A stretch of 64,000 nt of DNA from Tolypothrix tenuis PCC 7101 (lineage in GTDB: Bacteria; Cyanobacteriota; Cyanobacteriia; Cyanobacteriales; Nostocaceae). The notes beneath the pieces were generated by a model. The model saw nothing but the letters and a program-made list of their open reading frames with translations. It was not told the origin of the DNA and made no database searches. A program made the position numbers and the translations under genes. The DNA is taken from contig NZ_AP018248.1 of NCBI RefSeq assembly GCF_002368295.1, forward strand, positions 5,966,979 to 6,030,978, given 5' to 3'. Positions 53,052 through 61,908 of this stretch are shown here, one piece after another. The stretch's first letter is position 1, and each line of letters begins with the position of its first letter.

Positions 53052-53379
53052 GGACTTCCAACTAAAAAAATATACTATCGCTTTTTTAGCAAGGGGGCAG
53101 GGAGCAGGGAGCAGGGGGGATAAAGACAATATTTTCTCTCAGAAATTGGATAATTTAGTTTTTGGGAGTCCCTTAAAAATTCCCCAAAATATTTTTGAGT
53201 ATTTGTAGGATGTGTTACGCGGAAAGGCATAACGCATCTCTATCTGAATAACTATGGTATGTTATATCAAATTTTGTTAATTGTTGACTCTCTAAGACAT
53301 TTAGTTTTTCCCATTACCAATTACCCATTACCCATTACCAGCCTACGCGACAGTACCAGTATTTAAGCAAACATAAAAT
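53052..53379. other. intergenic region with GGAGCAG and GATGTGTTACGC repeats
   Basis: Contains GGGAGCAGGGAGCAGGG at about 53099 and an inverted repeat GATGTGTTACGC/GCATAACGCATC (53209-53238), a known style of cyanobacterial dispersed hairpin. No gene seen. Confidence 0.5.
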
Positions 53380-53970
53380 TTATTTTTTATTATTCTCTTG
53401 AGCAGATTTCTTACCTGCTGAAATAAACTGTACCAAAAGATATCCACTCAGATCCAATAACTGATCTAATAAACAGCCAATCACACCAATATAGATGATT
53501 GACTGAATAATGTAATTAGCATTGCCAGCTTTATAAGCATCCCAAGCCAGCGAGCCTAAACCTTTAGTGCCTACTAACATTTCTATGGCAATTACTGTAA
53601 ACCATGCAACCCAAATGCTAACTTTTAAAGCATGAAATGTATGAAAAATAGCAGCCCGAAAGTGATTATACTGCCTGTAAAAATGTCGCATTCCAATTGC
53701 AGTATTCACAATCATTGACCAAAGGCTAGCCGAAAAAATCACTATTGCAGTAGCGGCTTCGCTTTCTTGAAAGATAATGAGCGCAATAGGTAGTAAAGCT
53801 ATAGGGGGGATACTATGGGGTATCTGAAATATCCGTCTGCATATCTGATAGATGGTGCCATTGATACCAATTAAGTAGCCTATGAAACCACCTAAGATAG
53901 CGGCTGGAATGTAACCTACAAATAATCTCTGTAAGCTAGATAAAACATCTAAAAATATATTGTGTTCCAT
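53380..53970 (-). CDS. ABC transporter permease, nitrate/sulfonate type, lone and short
   Basis: 196 residues, about 60 fewer than usual SsuC/TauC/NrtB permeases; the first membrane helix appears missing. Membrane helices are recognisable (YIPAAILGGFIGYLIGI, IPPIALLPIALIIFQ, WVAWFTVIAIEMLVGTKGLG and others). The cytoplasmic EAA loop is degenerate (GMRHFYRQYNHFRAAIFHTF). The P-I-A-L-LP stretch and GTKGLG are characteristic of this subfamily. No binding protein or ATPase gene is adjacent. Either it serves a system encoded elsewhere or it is a decaying remnant. Confidence 0.8.
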   Translation of the reverse strand: MEHNIFLDVLSSLQRLFVGYIPAAILGGFIGYLIGINGTIYQICRRIFQIPHSIPPIALLPIALIIFQESEAATAIVIFSASLWSMIVNTAIGMRHFYRQYNHFRAAIFHTFHALKVSIWVAWFTVIAIEMLVGTKGLGSLAWDAYKAGNANYIIQSIIYIGVIGCLLDQLLDLSGYLLVQFISAGKKSAQENNKK

Positions 53971-54541
53971 GCCTCAGTGCTCATTTGCCAAGTTTAGGGA
54001 ATACTGCGGCAATTGCAAAAAAATATTGAATAGACGGAAATGGGAAGGTGTGATAGTCTGATTAAATTTATTTTAACAAAAATTGCAATCAAGTTTAATA
54101 AATTAAATACAATTTGAAGGATTTAGATTTGAGGAATAAATACACAAATTAAAAGTGTCTACTATAGCGAAAATATATTCATCAATAGTGCAGTAACATA
54201 CTCTACATAATTTAATTATTACTATAAAATTTAATGTTTACTTTATAAATAACCTCAAAGGATATCGCCAAAAGGAATTTGGTTAATATACAAGCTAGAG
54301 TACAAATTCTTGTGCCCCTGTAGAAACTTGAGCTTTAGAATACTTAGTGCGATCGCCTCTACCATATATTATTCCATTAGGTAGAAGCTAAATTATCTTC
54401 TAATCACTTAAAGTACCACTATTGAGGCACTAATACCTTTTTTTGGTCACCATAAAGTTCTTGGTGCAGGATTTTTAGTGGACTCAAAACCTAAAAAAAT
54501 AAGTGTTTAAATAACTCACTATTAAGCATATTCATAGTCAA
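53971..54541. other. intergenic region, no gene seen
   Basis: 571 very AT-rich bases between divergent genes. No structure or gene that I can support. Confidence 0.4.
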
Positions 54542-55165
54542 ATGTATAAGCAAAATTGCACTTTAAGCAACATCCAAAGTAATGGTAATCTGGTCAGTAA
54601 AAAGTCATGCCTGAGTAAAGCAACGCTTTTAACGCTGCTTGCAACTGGGATTACAGCTTGTGCTACCGAACCAAAGCAACCTGATGTTGTTGTCGTTCCG
54701 ACACCACAAGCAACGGTTACCGTCACCGCCACACCACAAGTAACAACTACCGTGGTTGTTACCCCTACGCCACAACCAACAACTATTGTTCAAACTCAAC
54801 CAATAACAGATGTATTAGTAATTACCAACGCCAATAAACAGACACTTGTAAATAGACCTGTGCAGTTTACAAATGTGAATGTTCAAAGTGTAGTAGGCGA
54901 TCGCACCTTCTGGGTTGGTTCCAGCAATGCTCAACGAGTATTTGTGGTTTTGGCTCCCAATCTAGATGCGGGAAGTGCTGAAAATAAAGTTGTTGTGAAA
55001 GCAGGCCAAACCTTAGATTTAGCAGGTGTACTCAAACTAGTGCCCAGTGTCAAACAAGCACAGCAGCAGTGGAAAGGTTTAACGGCTACTGAAGCTCAAG
55101 GACTAAAAAACCAGGTAATTTACCTAGAAGCAAGTCAAATTAGGTTTAAGCCCAGCACTCAATAA
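54542..55165 (+). CDS. predicted lipoprotein with Thr/Pro/Val-rich linker
   Basis: 207 residues. The N-terminal region ends in a lipobox: TLLATGITAC with ITAC before the modified Cys near residue 40, preceded by a basic segment. After it comes a low-complexity linker of TVTVT/TPQ repeats (about 50-95), then a globular domain of about 110 residues (NRPVQFTNVNVQSVVGDRTF, FVVLAPNLDAG, VVVKAGQTLDLAGVLKLVPS) suggestive of an OB-like beta barrel. No enzyme motif. The long N-terminal region before the hydrophobic core suggests the true start may be a later Met/Val. Confidence 0.75.
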   Translation: MYKQNCTLSNIQSNGNLVSKKSCLSKATLLTLLATGITACATEPKQPDVVVVPTPQATVTVTATPQVTTTVVVTPTPQPTTIVQTQPITDVLVITNANKQTLVNRPVQFTNVNVQSVVGDRTFWVGSSNAQRVFVVLAPNLDAGSAENKVVVKAGQTLDLAGVLKLVPSVKQAQQQWKGLTATEAQGLKNQVIYLEASQIRFKPSTQ

Positions 55166-55399
55166 TTAGATATATCAAAACTGCAAGGAATATTTTTAGG
55201 GGGTGCAAGACTTTGCGCCTCCTAACACCAATTCTCAAAAATTCTGATACATATACCAATCCTATTTGATTGATGAAAAAGATTGCGAGAAAATACGCAT
55301 AACTTACAAGTGTAAGAGTGGACAATTAAAAATCAGCATCTACAAACTGTCCCCAATCCTGACTACGATGACTCTCTATATGAAAGTAGATGATAAGGC
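55166..55399. other. short intergenic region upstream of marR promoter
   Basis: No gene seen. GGGGGTGCAAGACTTTGCGCCTCC near 55199 could fold as a weak hairpin after the lipoprotein gene. Confidence 0.4.
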
Positions 55400-55428
55400 T
55401 TGACATATATAATGAGTGTATATACACT
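55400..55428 (+). promoter_or_regulatory. marR promoter with overlapping operator
   Basis: TTGACA at 55400-55405 and a TATACA -10 at 55421-55426 (15-base spacing). The perfect palindrome AGTGTATATACACT (55415-55428) covers the -10, so binding would block RNA polymerase. The same 12-base core GTGTATATACAC recurs at 55917-55928. Confidence 0.7.
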
Positions 55429-55436
55429 TAATTAAA

Positions 55437-55901
55437 ATGGAAAAGAAAATAGTTCAAGTCAATTTAGCTCAACTCAACCAAGTTAGTGTTTTGTGTACTT
55501 GCTTCAACTTGCGTAAAGCTTCACGAGTGGTGACACAATTCTTTGATCAAGAATTGAAGCCTAGTGGCTTATTGGCGACGCAGTTTACGATTTTAGTGGC
55601 GATTTCGCTTTTGAATTCTGGAAGCATAAATGGATTGGCTCAGAGCCTGGCAATGGATCGTACTACGTTGACACGCAACCTGAAGCCTCTGGAACGAGAG
55701 GGATTAATCCAAATTGAACCAGGGCAAGATCAGCGAACACGAGTAGTCAGCTTGACGGATGCAGGACAGGCAAGTTTAGCCAAAGCCTTACCCCTATGGG
55801 AGCAAGCGCAAGCTTGCGTTGTGGAAAAACTGGGTCAGGAGCGTTGGTCTACTTTGCTTTCGCATTTAAACGTAACAACAACTTTAGTCAGCCAATTTTA
55901 A
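55437..55901 (+). CDS. MarR family transcriptional regulator
   Basis: 154 residues from ATG 55437; the in-frame GTG at 55416 lies inside the operator and is rejected. The winged helix reads SINGLAQSLAMDRTTLTRNL then KPLEREGLIQIEPGQDQRTR, the classic MarR recognition helix and wing, with helices before and after for dimerisation. The N-terminal CTCFNLRKASRVVTQFFDQE contains two Cys residues that might sense oxidation or electrophiles. Operator copies stand before its own gene and before the next one, so it most likely represses both. Confidence 0.9.
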   Translation: MEKKIVQVNLAQLNQVSVLCTCFNLRKASRVVTQFFDQELKPSGLLATQFTILVAISLLNSGSINGLAQSLAMDRTTLTRNLKPLEREGLIQIEPGQDQRTRVVSLTDAGQASLAKALPLWEQAQACVVEKLGQERWSTLLSHLNVTTTLVSQF

Positions 55902-55916
55902 TTTTTTATCAAAAAG

Positions 55917-55928
55917 GTGTATATACAC
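55917..55928. promoter_or_regulatory. second MarR operator copy
   Basis: Perfect palindrome GTGTATATACAC, followed by TTA as in the first copy. It lies 59 bases upstream of the start of the Fe-S/SCP2 gene. Confidence 0.7.
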
Positions 55929-55986
55929 TTATTTGCTCTAGGGACTACTTTTTTGCTGTGGACATGATGTTTTGAAGGATAATTGT

Positions 55987-57330
55987 ATGTCTAAATTTGA
56001 TGAACACCCAACAGTCAAACACTGGCGTAAACAGGAAGCATCTGAAGCAAAAGTTATACCATCCACCCAAATTGATGCCCAATGGCTACGCCATCTCTGT
56101 CTAGAAGCTGGGGCTGATGATGTTGGTTTTGTTGAGATTGACCGTCCTGAGATTGCTGATCAACGTCAAGACATTCTGGCCGCCTTTCCACCTACCAAAA
56201 CTTTAATCAGTTTTGTGTGCCGTATGAATCGAGAAAACGTCCGGAGTCCAGCTAGGTCAGTTGCTAATCTCGAATTTCATAGTACTGGCGATGAGGTTAA
56301 TCATATTGCGCGTCAAATTGTGGCGGAGCTTGAACGGCATGGGATTCGGGGCTTTAATCCAGCAATGGGGTTTCCGATGGAAATGAATAAATTCCCTGGA
56401 AAGGTCTGGAGTGTGTCCCACAAACCAGTAGCCGTGGCAGCAGGTTTAGGACAAATGGGGATTCATCGCCTTGTGATCCACCCAAAATTTGGCAACTTCA
56501 TTTTACTAGGAACGATTTTGATTGATGTCAAAGTGACAACATATCACCAATCCATTGACTATAACCCTTGCTTAGAGTGTAAACTCTGTGTTTCTGCCTG
56601 CCCCGTTGGTGCAATTAGTGCTGATGGACATTTTAACTTTTCTGCTTGCTATACCCACAACTATCGGGAGTTTATGGGAGGTTTCACAGATTGGGTAGAA
56701 ACTATAGTTGAAAGTAAAGATAGGCATGAATATGGCCAACAAGTCAATGCTGCCGAATCTGCTTCTGTGTGGCAGAGCTTATCTTATGGAGCCAATTACA
56801 AAGCGGCATATTGTATGGCGGTTTGTCCTGCGGGTGAGGATGTAATTGCTCCCTTTTTGACACGGCGCAAAGAATTTATTCAAGAAGTCGTTAAACCTTT
56901 GCAGGCGAAGGAAGAAACTATTTATGTAGTACCAAACTCAGATGCTGAAGCCTATGTTACCCGTAGATTTCCTCATAAGCAGGTCAAACAGGTCAGGAAT
57001 AGTCTAATACCAACATCAATTCGCGGATTCTTGGGCGGTATGCCTTCAACATTTCAACGCGAACACTCCAAAGGACTAAATGCGATTTACCATTTTACGT
57101 TTATAGGTGCAGAGTCATGCAAAGCAACGGTTATCATCCGTCATCAGACTCTTGAAATTCAAGATGGACATTTAGGAACTGCAAATTTAGCAATCACTGC
57201 TGACAGCAAAACCTGGTTAAAGTTTTTAGCAAAAGAACAAAATCTTGTTTGGGCAATTGTGCGACGGCAGATCCGCTTTCAAGGTCAGCTGCGTTTATTA
57301 CTCGCTTTTGGTAAGTGCTTTCCACAATAG
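55987..57330 (+). CDS. QueG/dehalogenase-like Fe-S protein with C-terminal SCP2-like domain
   Basis: 447 residues from ATG 55987 with AAGGAT ahead. The N-terminal half resembles the cobalamin-binding part of epoxyqueuosine reductase and reductive dehalogenases (LCLEAGADDVGFVEIDRPEI, KPVAVAAGLGQMGIHRLVIH). A 4Fe-4S motif follows (CLECKLCVSACPVGAIS, near 197) with a second Cys set (FSACYTHN, then YCMAVCPAGEDV). From about 330 comes an SCP2/sterol-carrier-like domain (GLNAIYHFTFIGAESCKATV). True QueG proteins lack this last domain. Likely an oxidoreductase acting on a hydrophobic compound, induced when MarR releases DNA. Substrate unknown. Confidence 0.82.
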   Translation: MSKFDEHPTVKHWRKQEASEAKVIPSTQIDAQWLRHLCLEAGADDVGFVEIDRPEIADQRQDILAAFPPTKTLISFVCRMNRENVRSPARSVANLEFHSTGDEVNHIARQIVAELERHGIRGFNPAMGFPMEMNKFPGKVWSVSHKPVAVAAGLGQMGIHRLVIHPKFGNFILLGTILIDVKVTTYHQSIDYNPCLECKLCVSACPVGAISADGHFNFSACYTHNYREFMGGFTDWVETIVESKDRHEYGQQVNAAESASVWQSLSYGANYKAAYCMAVCPAGEDVIAPFLTRRKEFIQEVVKPLQAKEETIYVVPNSDAEAYVTRRFPHKQVKQVRNSLIPTSIRGFLGGMPSTFQREHSKGLNAIYHFTFIGAESCKATVIIRHQTLEIQDGHLGTANLAITADSKTWLKFLAKEQNLVWAIVRRQIRFQGQLRLLLAFGKCFPQ

Positions 57331-57530
57331 GCGAAGAGTTATCCCCACCCCATCTCATAGAGCCTTAACTGAGTTTTTAAATTGAGAGTATTTTGGTCAG
57401 TAATACGACTATTCAGACACTGACGATTCAAAACACTAAACTCAATTTCTGCCATATTCAACCCTTCGGGTTCGCCTGATTTCACCACTCTTGAGATGTA
57501 CGGAGTTTTTTCAAAAATAAAATAGGAGTC

Positions 57531-57722
57531 CTATATAAATTTTTGGTAGCAGGGTAGTTTTATACGAAAAAAGAAAAATACATAAGTCTTGATTTCTCGT
57601 TTTGTAGCATGGCTTTTTCCCTCTCTCCAAACCTCTCTCCCTGTGGGAGAGAGGCTTTGAAACCCAGTTTTAGTTTTTTCTCTGCTTGTATGAAACCACC
57701 CTGCTATATAAATTTTTGGTAG
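57531..57722. mobile_element. MITE-like non-autonomous element with 19-bp flanking direct repeats
   Basis: A 154-base element (57550-57703) has terminal inverted repeats CAGGGTAGTTTTATAC and GTATGAAACCACCCTG, complementary at 14 of 16 positions. It is flanked on both sides by an exact copy of CTATATAAATTTTTGGTAG (57531-57549 and 57704-57722). Inside is a hairpin CCTCTCTCCC-TGT-GGGAGAGAGG. No coding capacity. The direct repeat is long for a target-site duplication. Confidence 0.7.
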
Positions 57723-57760
57723 GGTTTAGCACTGCTAAACTGCTAAATCCTTACAAGGCT

Positions 57761-57798
57761 TGGATGATGAGTTACGCTATCGCTAACGCATCATCCAA
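57761..57798. repeat. palindromic repeat GGATGATGAGTTACGC / GCTAACGCATCATCC
   Basis: Long imperfect hairpin of the GTTACGC...GCGTAACG type scattered through Nostoc-like genomes; a related copy is at 53209-53238. Confidence 0.7.
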
Positions 57799-58010
57799 AT
57801 ATGAATTTGGGGACTTCCATAAGCAGAAAATAAATTATCTAATTTATTCAGATCATATTTTTATTTCTTCCCTGTCCCCTTGCCTAAACGAAAGTGGGAT
57901 ATTTTTTAGCTGTAATACCAATTCGCCAAAAAAAGACAACAGATTCAAAACCTAAAATTTAGATTCTGTCGAACTTTCTTAATGTTGAATTTTGAATTTG
58001 TATTAGTGGC

Positions 58011-58586
58011 TTATTTCCCCATCTGACGTTTCAATTTTTCCAACTCATCTTGAGTTTCCCAGCGGCGAAACTTTTCTTCTAAGTCATCAAAACTACTGGA
58101 ATAACTAGTAGTTGAATTTGACCAACCATTGGTTTCTAAGCGCTGTTGGGATTGTGCTTTGGCGCGTATTGTCTGTGCTTCAGTTGCCTTGGCTTGTACT
58201 TCTTGCCTTCGCACTTGTATTTTTTGTAGTAGTTCTTTTGATTGGTTAATGCGTTCTTTTAACCCTTGCATATGTCCCCAACGCTGGTTACCTTCACGCA
58301 ATAAAGCGGCTTCTCTCTCTTGCGCTGCCGCCGCTAAATCTTCTCTACCAGCAGATTTCGCCTTTTGCACACGGATATGCCAACGCTGGATTTCTTGAGC
58401 TGTAGCTAAAATTTCCTCTTGCGATCGCTTCTCTTGTAATTGTAAATCTGCAACTAGCTTTAAAGTATCTTCCTCTTGCTCGCGCAGCTGTTCTAGCAGC
58501 GCTTCTAATTCCAAATGAGGATTATTACGCAAGAATTCTTCTAAACGGTTTTCGAGAAACCGACTTAAATCATCAAATAAGCCCAC
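58011..58586 (-). CDS. cyanobacterial coiled-coil protein, TIGR04376-like
   Basis: 191 residues from GTG 58586, preceded at eight bases by GGAG; GTG 58595 is an alternative. The N-terminus GLFDDLSRFLENRLEEFLRN and a long helical region (EQLREQEEDTLKLVADLQLQ to about residue 140) give a coiled coil. A charged tail follows (FDDLEEKFRRWETQDELEKL). I associate this pattern with the cyanobacterial TIGR04376 family, from memory. Role unknown; PspA-like membrane or scaffold roles are conceivable but not supported. Confidence 0.75.
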   Translation of the reverse strand: MGLFDDLSRFLENRLEEFLRNNPHLELEALLEQLREQEEDTLKLVADLQLQEKRSQEEILATAQEIQRWHIRVQKAKSAGREDLAAAAQEREAALLREGNQRWGHMQGLKERINQSKELLQKIQVRRQEVQAKATEAQTIRAKAQSQQRLETNGWSNSTTSYSSSFDDLEEKFRRWETQDELEKLKRQMGK

Positions 58587-58669
58587 GGCCAACACTCCAG
58601 AGTCAGGTGTGTGACTTTATTGTAGTAATTATTCACGTATAGGGAAAGGAAATGAGTGCTGAGTAGGAG

Positions 58670-58689
58670 AGACGCGATTAATCGCGTCT
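58670..58689. repeat. dispersed palindrome, fifth copy
   Basis: AGACGCGATTAATCGCGTCT followed by GTACAAGAG, between the coiled-coil gene and the ABC exporter. Confidence 0.85.
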
Positions 58690-58800
58690 GTACAAGAGTG
58701 TTGAGTGGTAAATCGCTCAATATTTTGTAACCCTCAGTCTCCTGGTATCTAGGCAATATTGGTGAGCGATCGCAGGTGTTTTCAGGCTATAAAAAGAATA

Positions 58801-60621
58801 ATGAAGACCAAAAAGAACCGAAACACTCTGCGGCAATCACTGGCAGTTTTCCGTTATAGCGGACGAGCTATTGGCTTGGTTTGGACTACTAGCCGTGCTT
58901 TGACCATTATTCTTGCTACTTTAACTTTAGTCGCTGGTCTTTTACCAGCTGCGATCGCTTACATTGGTAAGTTAATTGTGGATGCGGTGGTATTATCTGC
59001 CCAAGCTGGTGCAGATGGTGATATTTCTCGTCCTTTAATGTATGTAGGATTAGAAGCGATCGCAGTCATTCTATTAGCAGGTAGTCAACGGGGTTTGACT
59101 ATTTGTCAATCGCTGTTGCGGGCGCTACTGGGTCAGCGAGTAAATTTACTGATTTTAGAAAAGTCGCTCACTCTCGATTTAAAGTATTTTGAAGACTCGG
59201 AATTTTATGACAAACTACTGAATGCGCGGCGAGAAGCTTCAGTTCGTCCGCTTTCTTTAGTTAACCGCACCTTTGGGTTGGTACAAAATGCCCTTTCGCT
59301 GGTAACTTACGGTATCTTGCTAGTGAAGTTTTCTGTATGGGCAGTAATAGTGCTAATCTTAGCAGCTATGCCTGCATTTATTGGCGAAACAAAATTTGCT
59401 GGTGAAGCCTTTCGCCTATTTAGTTGGCGTGCGCCAGAAACCCGCCAACAGCATTATTTAGAAAATCTTTTGGCGAGAGAAGATTTTGTTACCGAAGTTA
59501 AACTTTATCAATTAGGAGAAATGCTCCTCGGGCGTTACCGCCAGCTATTTAATAACCTCTATGGTGAAGACCGTGATTTAACTTTGCGGCGAGGATGGTG
59601 GGGTTATCTTTTGAGTTTGGTAAGTACTACAGCCTTCTATTTAGCATATGGTTGGATTGTTATTGAAACAGTATTAGGTAAAATTTCCTTGGGAGATATG
59701 ACGATGTATCTCACAGTATTTCGCCAAGGACAATCAACTTTTTCTGCTGCTTTAACTTCCATTGGTGGAATGTACGAAGATAATCTTTATCTTTCCAACC
59801 TTTATGATTTTTTAGAAGAGCAAACACCACAACCTTGGGGTACAGCTAGCAAAGGTATAAATCCCAAAGATGGAATCAGATTTGAGAATGTATCTTTTAC
59901 TTATCCAGGGAATTTAAAACCTGCATTGCAGAATATTTCTCTACATTTAAAACCTGGAGAGAAATTAGCAATCGTCGGTGAAAATGGTTCTGGTAAAACT
60001 ACTTTAATTAAATTACTCACCCGACTTTACACCCCAGATTCTGGCAGAATCACCCTTGATGGTTTAGATTTGCAGGAATGGGATGTAGAAGTATTGCGTC
60101 GTCGAATTGGTGTGATTTTCCAGAACTTTGTCCGCTACCAATTTACTGTGGGAGAAAATATTGGTGTTGGTGATGTGGAGTATTTAGAAGATACAAATCG
60201 CTGGCAAAAAGCTGCTCAAAAAGGCATGGCACAACCTTTTATCAATCAATTACCTAACAGTTTTCAAACTCAACTTGGGCGTTGGTTTAAGGGAGGGCAA
60301 GAATTATCTGGGGGACAGTGGCAAAAAATTGCTCTCTCCCGTGCTTTTATGCGAAGTCGCGCTGATATTTTGGTATTAGACGAACCCACATCAGCGATGG
60401 ATGCTCAAGCTGAATATGAGATTTTCAATCATTTTCGCACTGTCACCAAAAATCAAATGGTATTTTTAATTTCTCATAGGTTTTCCACAGTTCGCATGGC
60501 AGATAATATTATGGTTATCGAAAGTGGAAAAGTTGTAGAACAAGGAACTCACGAAGAATTATTAGCCACTGGCGGACAGTATGCGAAGCTGTTTTTATTG
60601 CAAGCAGCCGGGTATCAGTAG
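58801..60621 (+). CDS. ABC exporter, fused permease and ATPase
   Basis: 606 residues from ATG 58801; an upstream in-frame TTG at 58759 is less likely. Six membrane helices in the first 330 residues, then an ATPase: IVGENGSGKTTLIKLLTRLY (Walker A), Q loop IFQNFVRYQ, LSGGQWQKIALSRAFMR (signature), ADILVLDEPTSAMD (Walker B) and LISHRFSTV (His switch). All ATPase residues are intact. It belongs to the half-transporter family (McjD/MsbA-like) and would work as a homodimer. Substrate unknown; no peptide precursor gene is near. Confidence 0.9.
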   Translation: MKTKKNRNTLRQSLAVFRYSGRAIGLVWTTSRALTIILATLTLVAGLLPAAIAYIGKLIVDAVVLSAQAGADGDISRPLMYVGLEAIAVILLAGSQRGLTICQSLLRALLGQRVNLLILEKSLTLDLKYFEDSEFYDKLLNARREASVRPLSLVNRTFGLVQNALSLVTYGILLVKFSVWAVIVLILAAMPAFIGETKFAGEAFRLFSWRAPETRQQHYLENLLAREDFVTEVKLYQLGEMLLGRYRQLFNNLYGEDRDLTLRRGWWGYLLSLVSTTAFYLAYGWIVIETVLGKISLGDMTMYLTVFRQGQSTFSAALTSIGGMYEDNLYLSNLYDFLEEQTPQPWGTASKGINPKDGIRFENVSFTYPGNLKPALQNISLHLKPGEKLAIVGENGSGKTTLIKLLTRLYTPDSGRITLDGLDLQEWDVEVLRRRIGVIFQNFVRYQFTVGENIGVGDVEYLEDTNRWQKAAQKGMAQPFINQLPNSFQTQLGRWFKGGQELSGGQWQKIALSRAFMRSRADILVLDEPTSAMDAQAEYEIFNHFRTVTKNQMVFLISHRFSTVRMADNIMVIESGKVVEQGTHEELLATGGQYAKLFLLQAAGYQ

Positions 60622-60758
60622 GAGAAGAGGCAAGGGGGCAGGGAGTAGGGAGCAGAGGCAAGGGGGCAGGGAGCAGGGAGCAGGGGAGAAATAATTAATG
60701 GCAAACACCAATTACCAATTACCCAATGCCCAATGCCCCATGCCCTATGCCCTATGCC

Positions 60759-61508
60759 CTATTTTCTTGGAATCTTATTAAACGGCGCATCCATCACAGC
60801 ATATTTGTCCCAATCTGGCGCATCAAAGTGCCACCATTCTGTTGCTAAACCTGTAAATCCTCGCTTTCGCATTGCATCTTCTAGTATTTGACGATTTTTG
60901 CGAGATTGAACGCTGCCGCCACTATAATCTCTATGGGAAGCTGGTGTAAAAGCATCAAAAGCGCTAGGCATTTCTAATTCTTTGCTATTGCTATCAATTA
61001 ATGTCAAATCTACTGCTGCACCGCGATTATGTCGAGAACCTTTAGCAGGATTACCTACATATCTTTCATCAGGTAGGATTTTCCACATTTCTTTTTGTAC
61101 GGAAAGTGGTCGATAGCAATCATAAACTTTTAAACTTAATTTATTTTTAGCTAAATCTTGTTGTACTAATGAGAGTTGTTTCGCTGCTCCATAGCGTAAT
61201 ACACATCTAGCTTCAGGATATAATTTCTTTTTCAAAAAGTTATTGGGTGTGGCATAACGAATATCCAGCGCAATATTTTTATTAATTGATTGAATATCAA
61301 CTAGCCTTGCATCTGCTGCTGTGATGGCAGTTTGCTCATTTAAATCTGTTTCTGGAGTTGGCGAGGCGCTAGGCGAGATTACTTGATTTGGTTGATTTGG
61401 GGAGTTGGCAATGGCATTGTTGTTAACTACTTTAGTTTCATTGCAAGCAATTGCTAGAAATAATATACATATTATCAAACTGATAAATTTCCACCAGCGA
61501 TTAATCAT
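60759..61508 (-). CDS. VanX-type D-alanyl-D-alanine dipeptidase, lipoprotein
   Basis: 249 residues. Lipobox ILFLAIACNE at the N-terminus indicates a lipid anchor, then a Pro/Ser-rich linker. The catalytic domain of the M15 family shows GSRHNRGAAVDLTL (zinc His and Asp) and TEWWHFDAPDW (catalytic Glu and zinc His). VanX-type enzymes hydrolyse D-Ala-D-Ala; outside resistance clusters they take part in peptidoglycan turnover. No van genes are adjacent, so glycopeptide resistance is not implied. Confidence 0.9.
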   Translation of the reverse strand: MINRWWKFISLIICILFLAIACNETKVVNNNAIANSPNQPNQVISPSASPTPETDLNEQTAITAADARLVDIQSINKNIALDIRYATPNNFLKKKLYPEARCVLRYGAAKQLSLVQQDLAKNKLSLKVYDCYRPLSVQKEMWKILPDERYVGNPAKGSRHNRGAAVDLTLIDSNSKELEMPSAFDAFTPASHRDYSGGSVQSRKNRQILEDAMRKRGFTGLATEWWHFDAPDWDKYAVMDAPFNKIPRK

Positions 61509-61908
61509 GAGTTTAAAGATTGAGGAATTATATGAAATAGAATTATTGTGTCAGTTAATCTACAGTAGATGACAAATTTTGGTTTACAGATGCTTCCTAA
61601 AGCCCAACAATGTTGTGCCCTTAGTTGCATAATTCATACCCCAGAAAACTGCTGTGTTAGCATTGGTTAAATGATTCTGTCAATGCAAAATCAAGTTTAA
61701 ATCATCTCCTATCTGCTGAAGCTGCTTGACAATAAAAAGTAAACTATAGGCAAGAAGACTTTTTTGACAAGATATTGTAACCAAGGCACTTGGCTATATC
61801 ATTCTAGAAGCAGAGCTTAAAAACTGCCTTTATCGTAGATTATTACTGTAAAATCGCCAAGAAAACAGAAGCTCGTTACAATCAAGGTTAGGCGTTAAAC
61901 ATTCCAAC
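61509..61908. other. intergenic region, no gene seen
   Basis: 400 bases between divergent genes, AT-rich, no supported feature. Confidence 0.4.

Larger units (their letters stand above)
57331..58010. other. intergenic region holding a MITE-like insertion and palindromes
   Basis: 680 bases with no supported gene; an open frame at 57686-57955 is made of repeat sequence. The MITE-like element (57531-57722) and a hairpin TGGATGATGAGTTACGC...GCTAACGCATCATCCA (57761-57798) occupy much of it. Confidence 0.6.

Noticed and set aside
57686..57955. 89-residue open frame
   Set aside because: Begins inside the MITE-like element and crosses a palindromic repeat; composition is not coding-like.
60759..61508. 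Vancomycin resistance locus
   Set aside because: Only a VanX-like dipeptidase is present; vanH and vanA-type ligase genes are absent, so a peptidoglycan turnover role is more likely.
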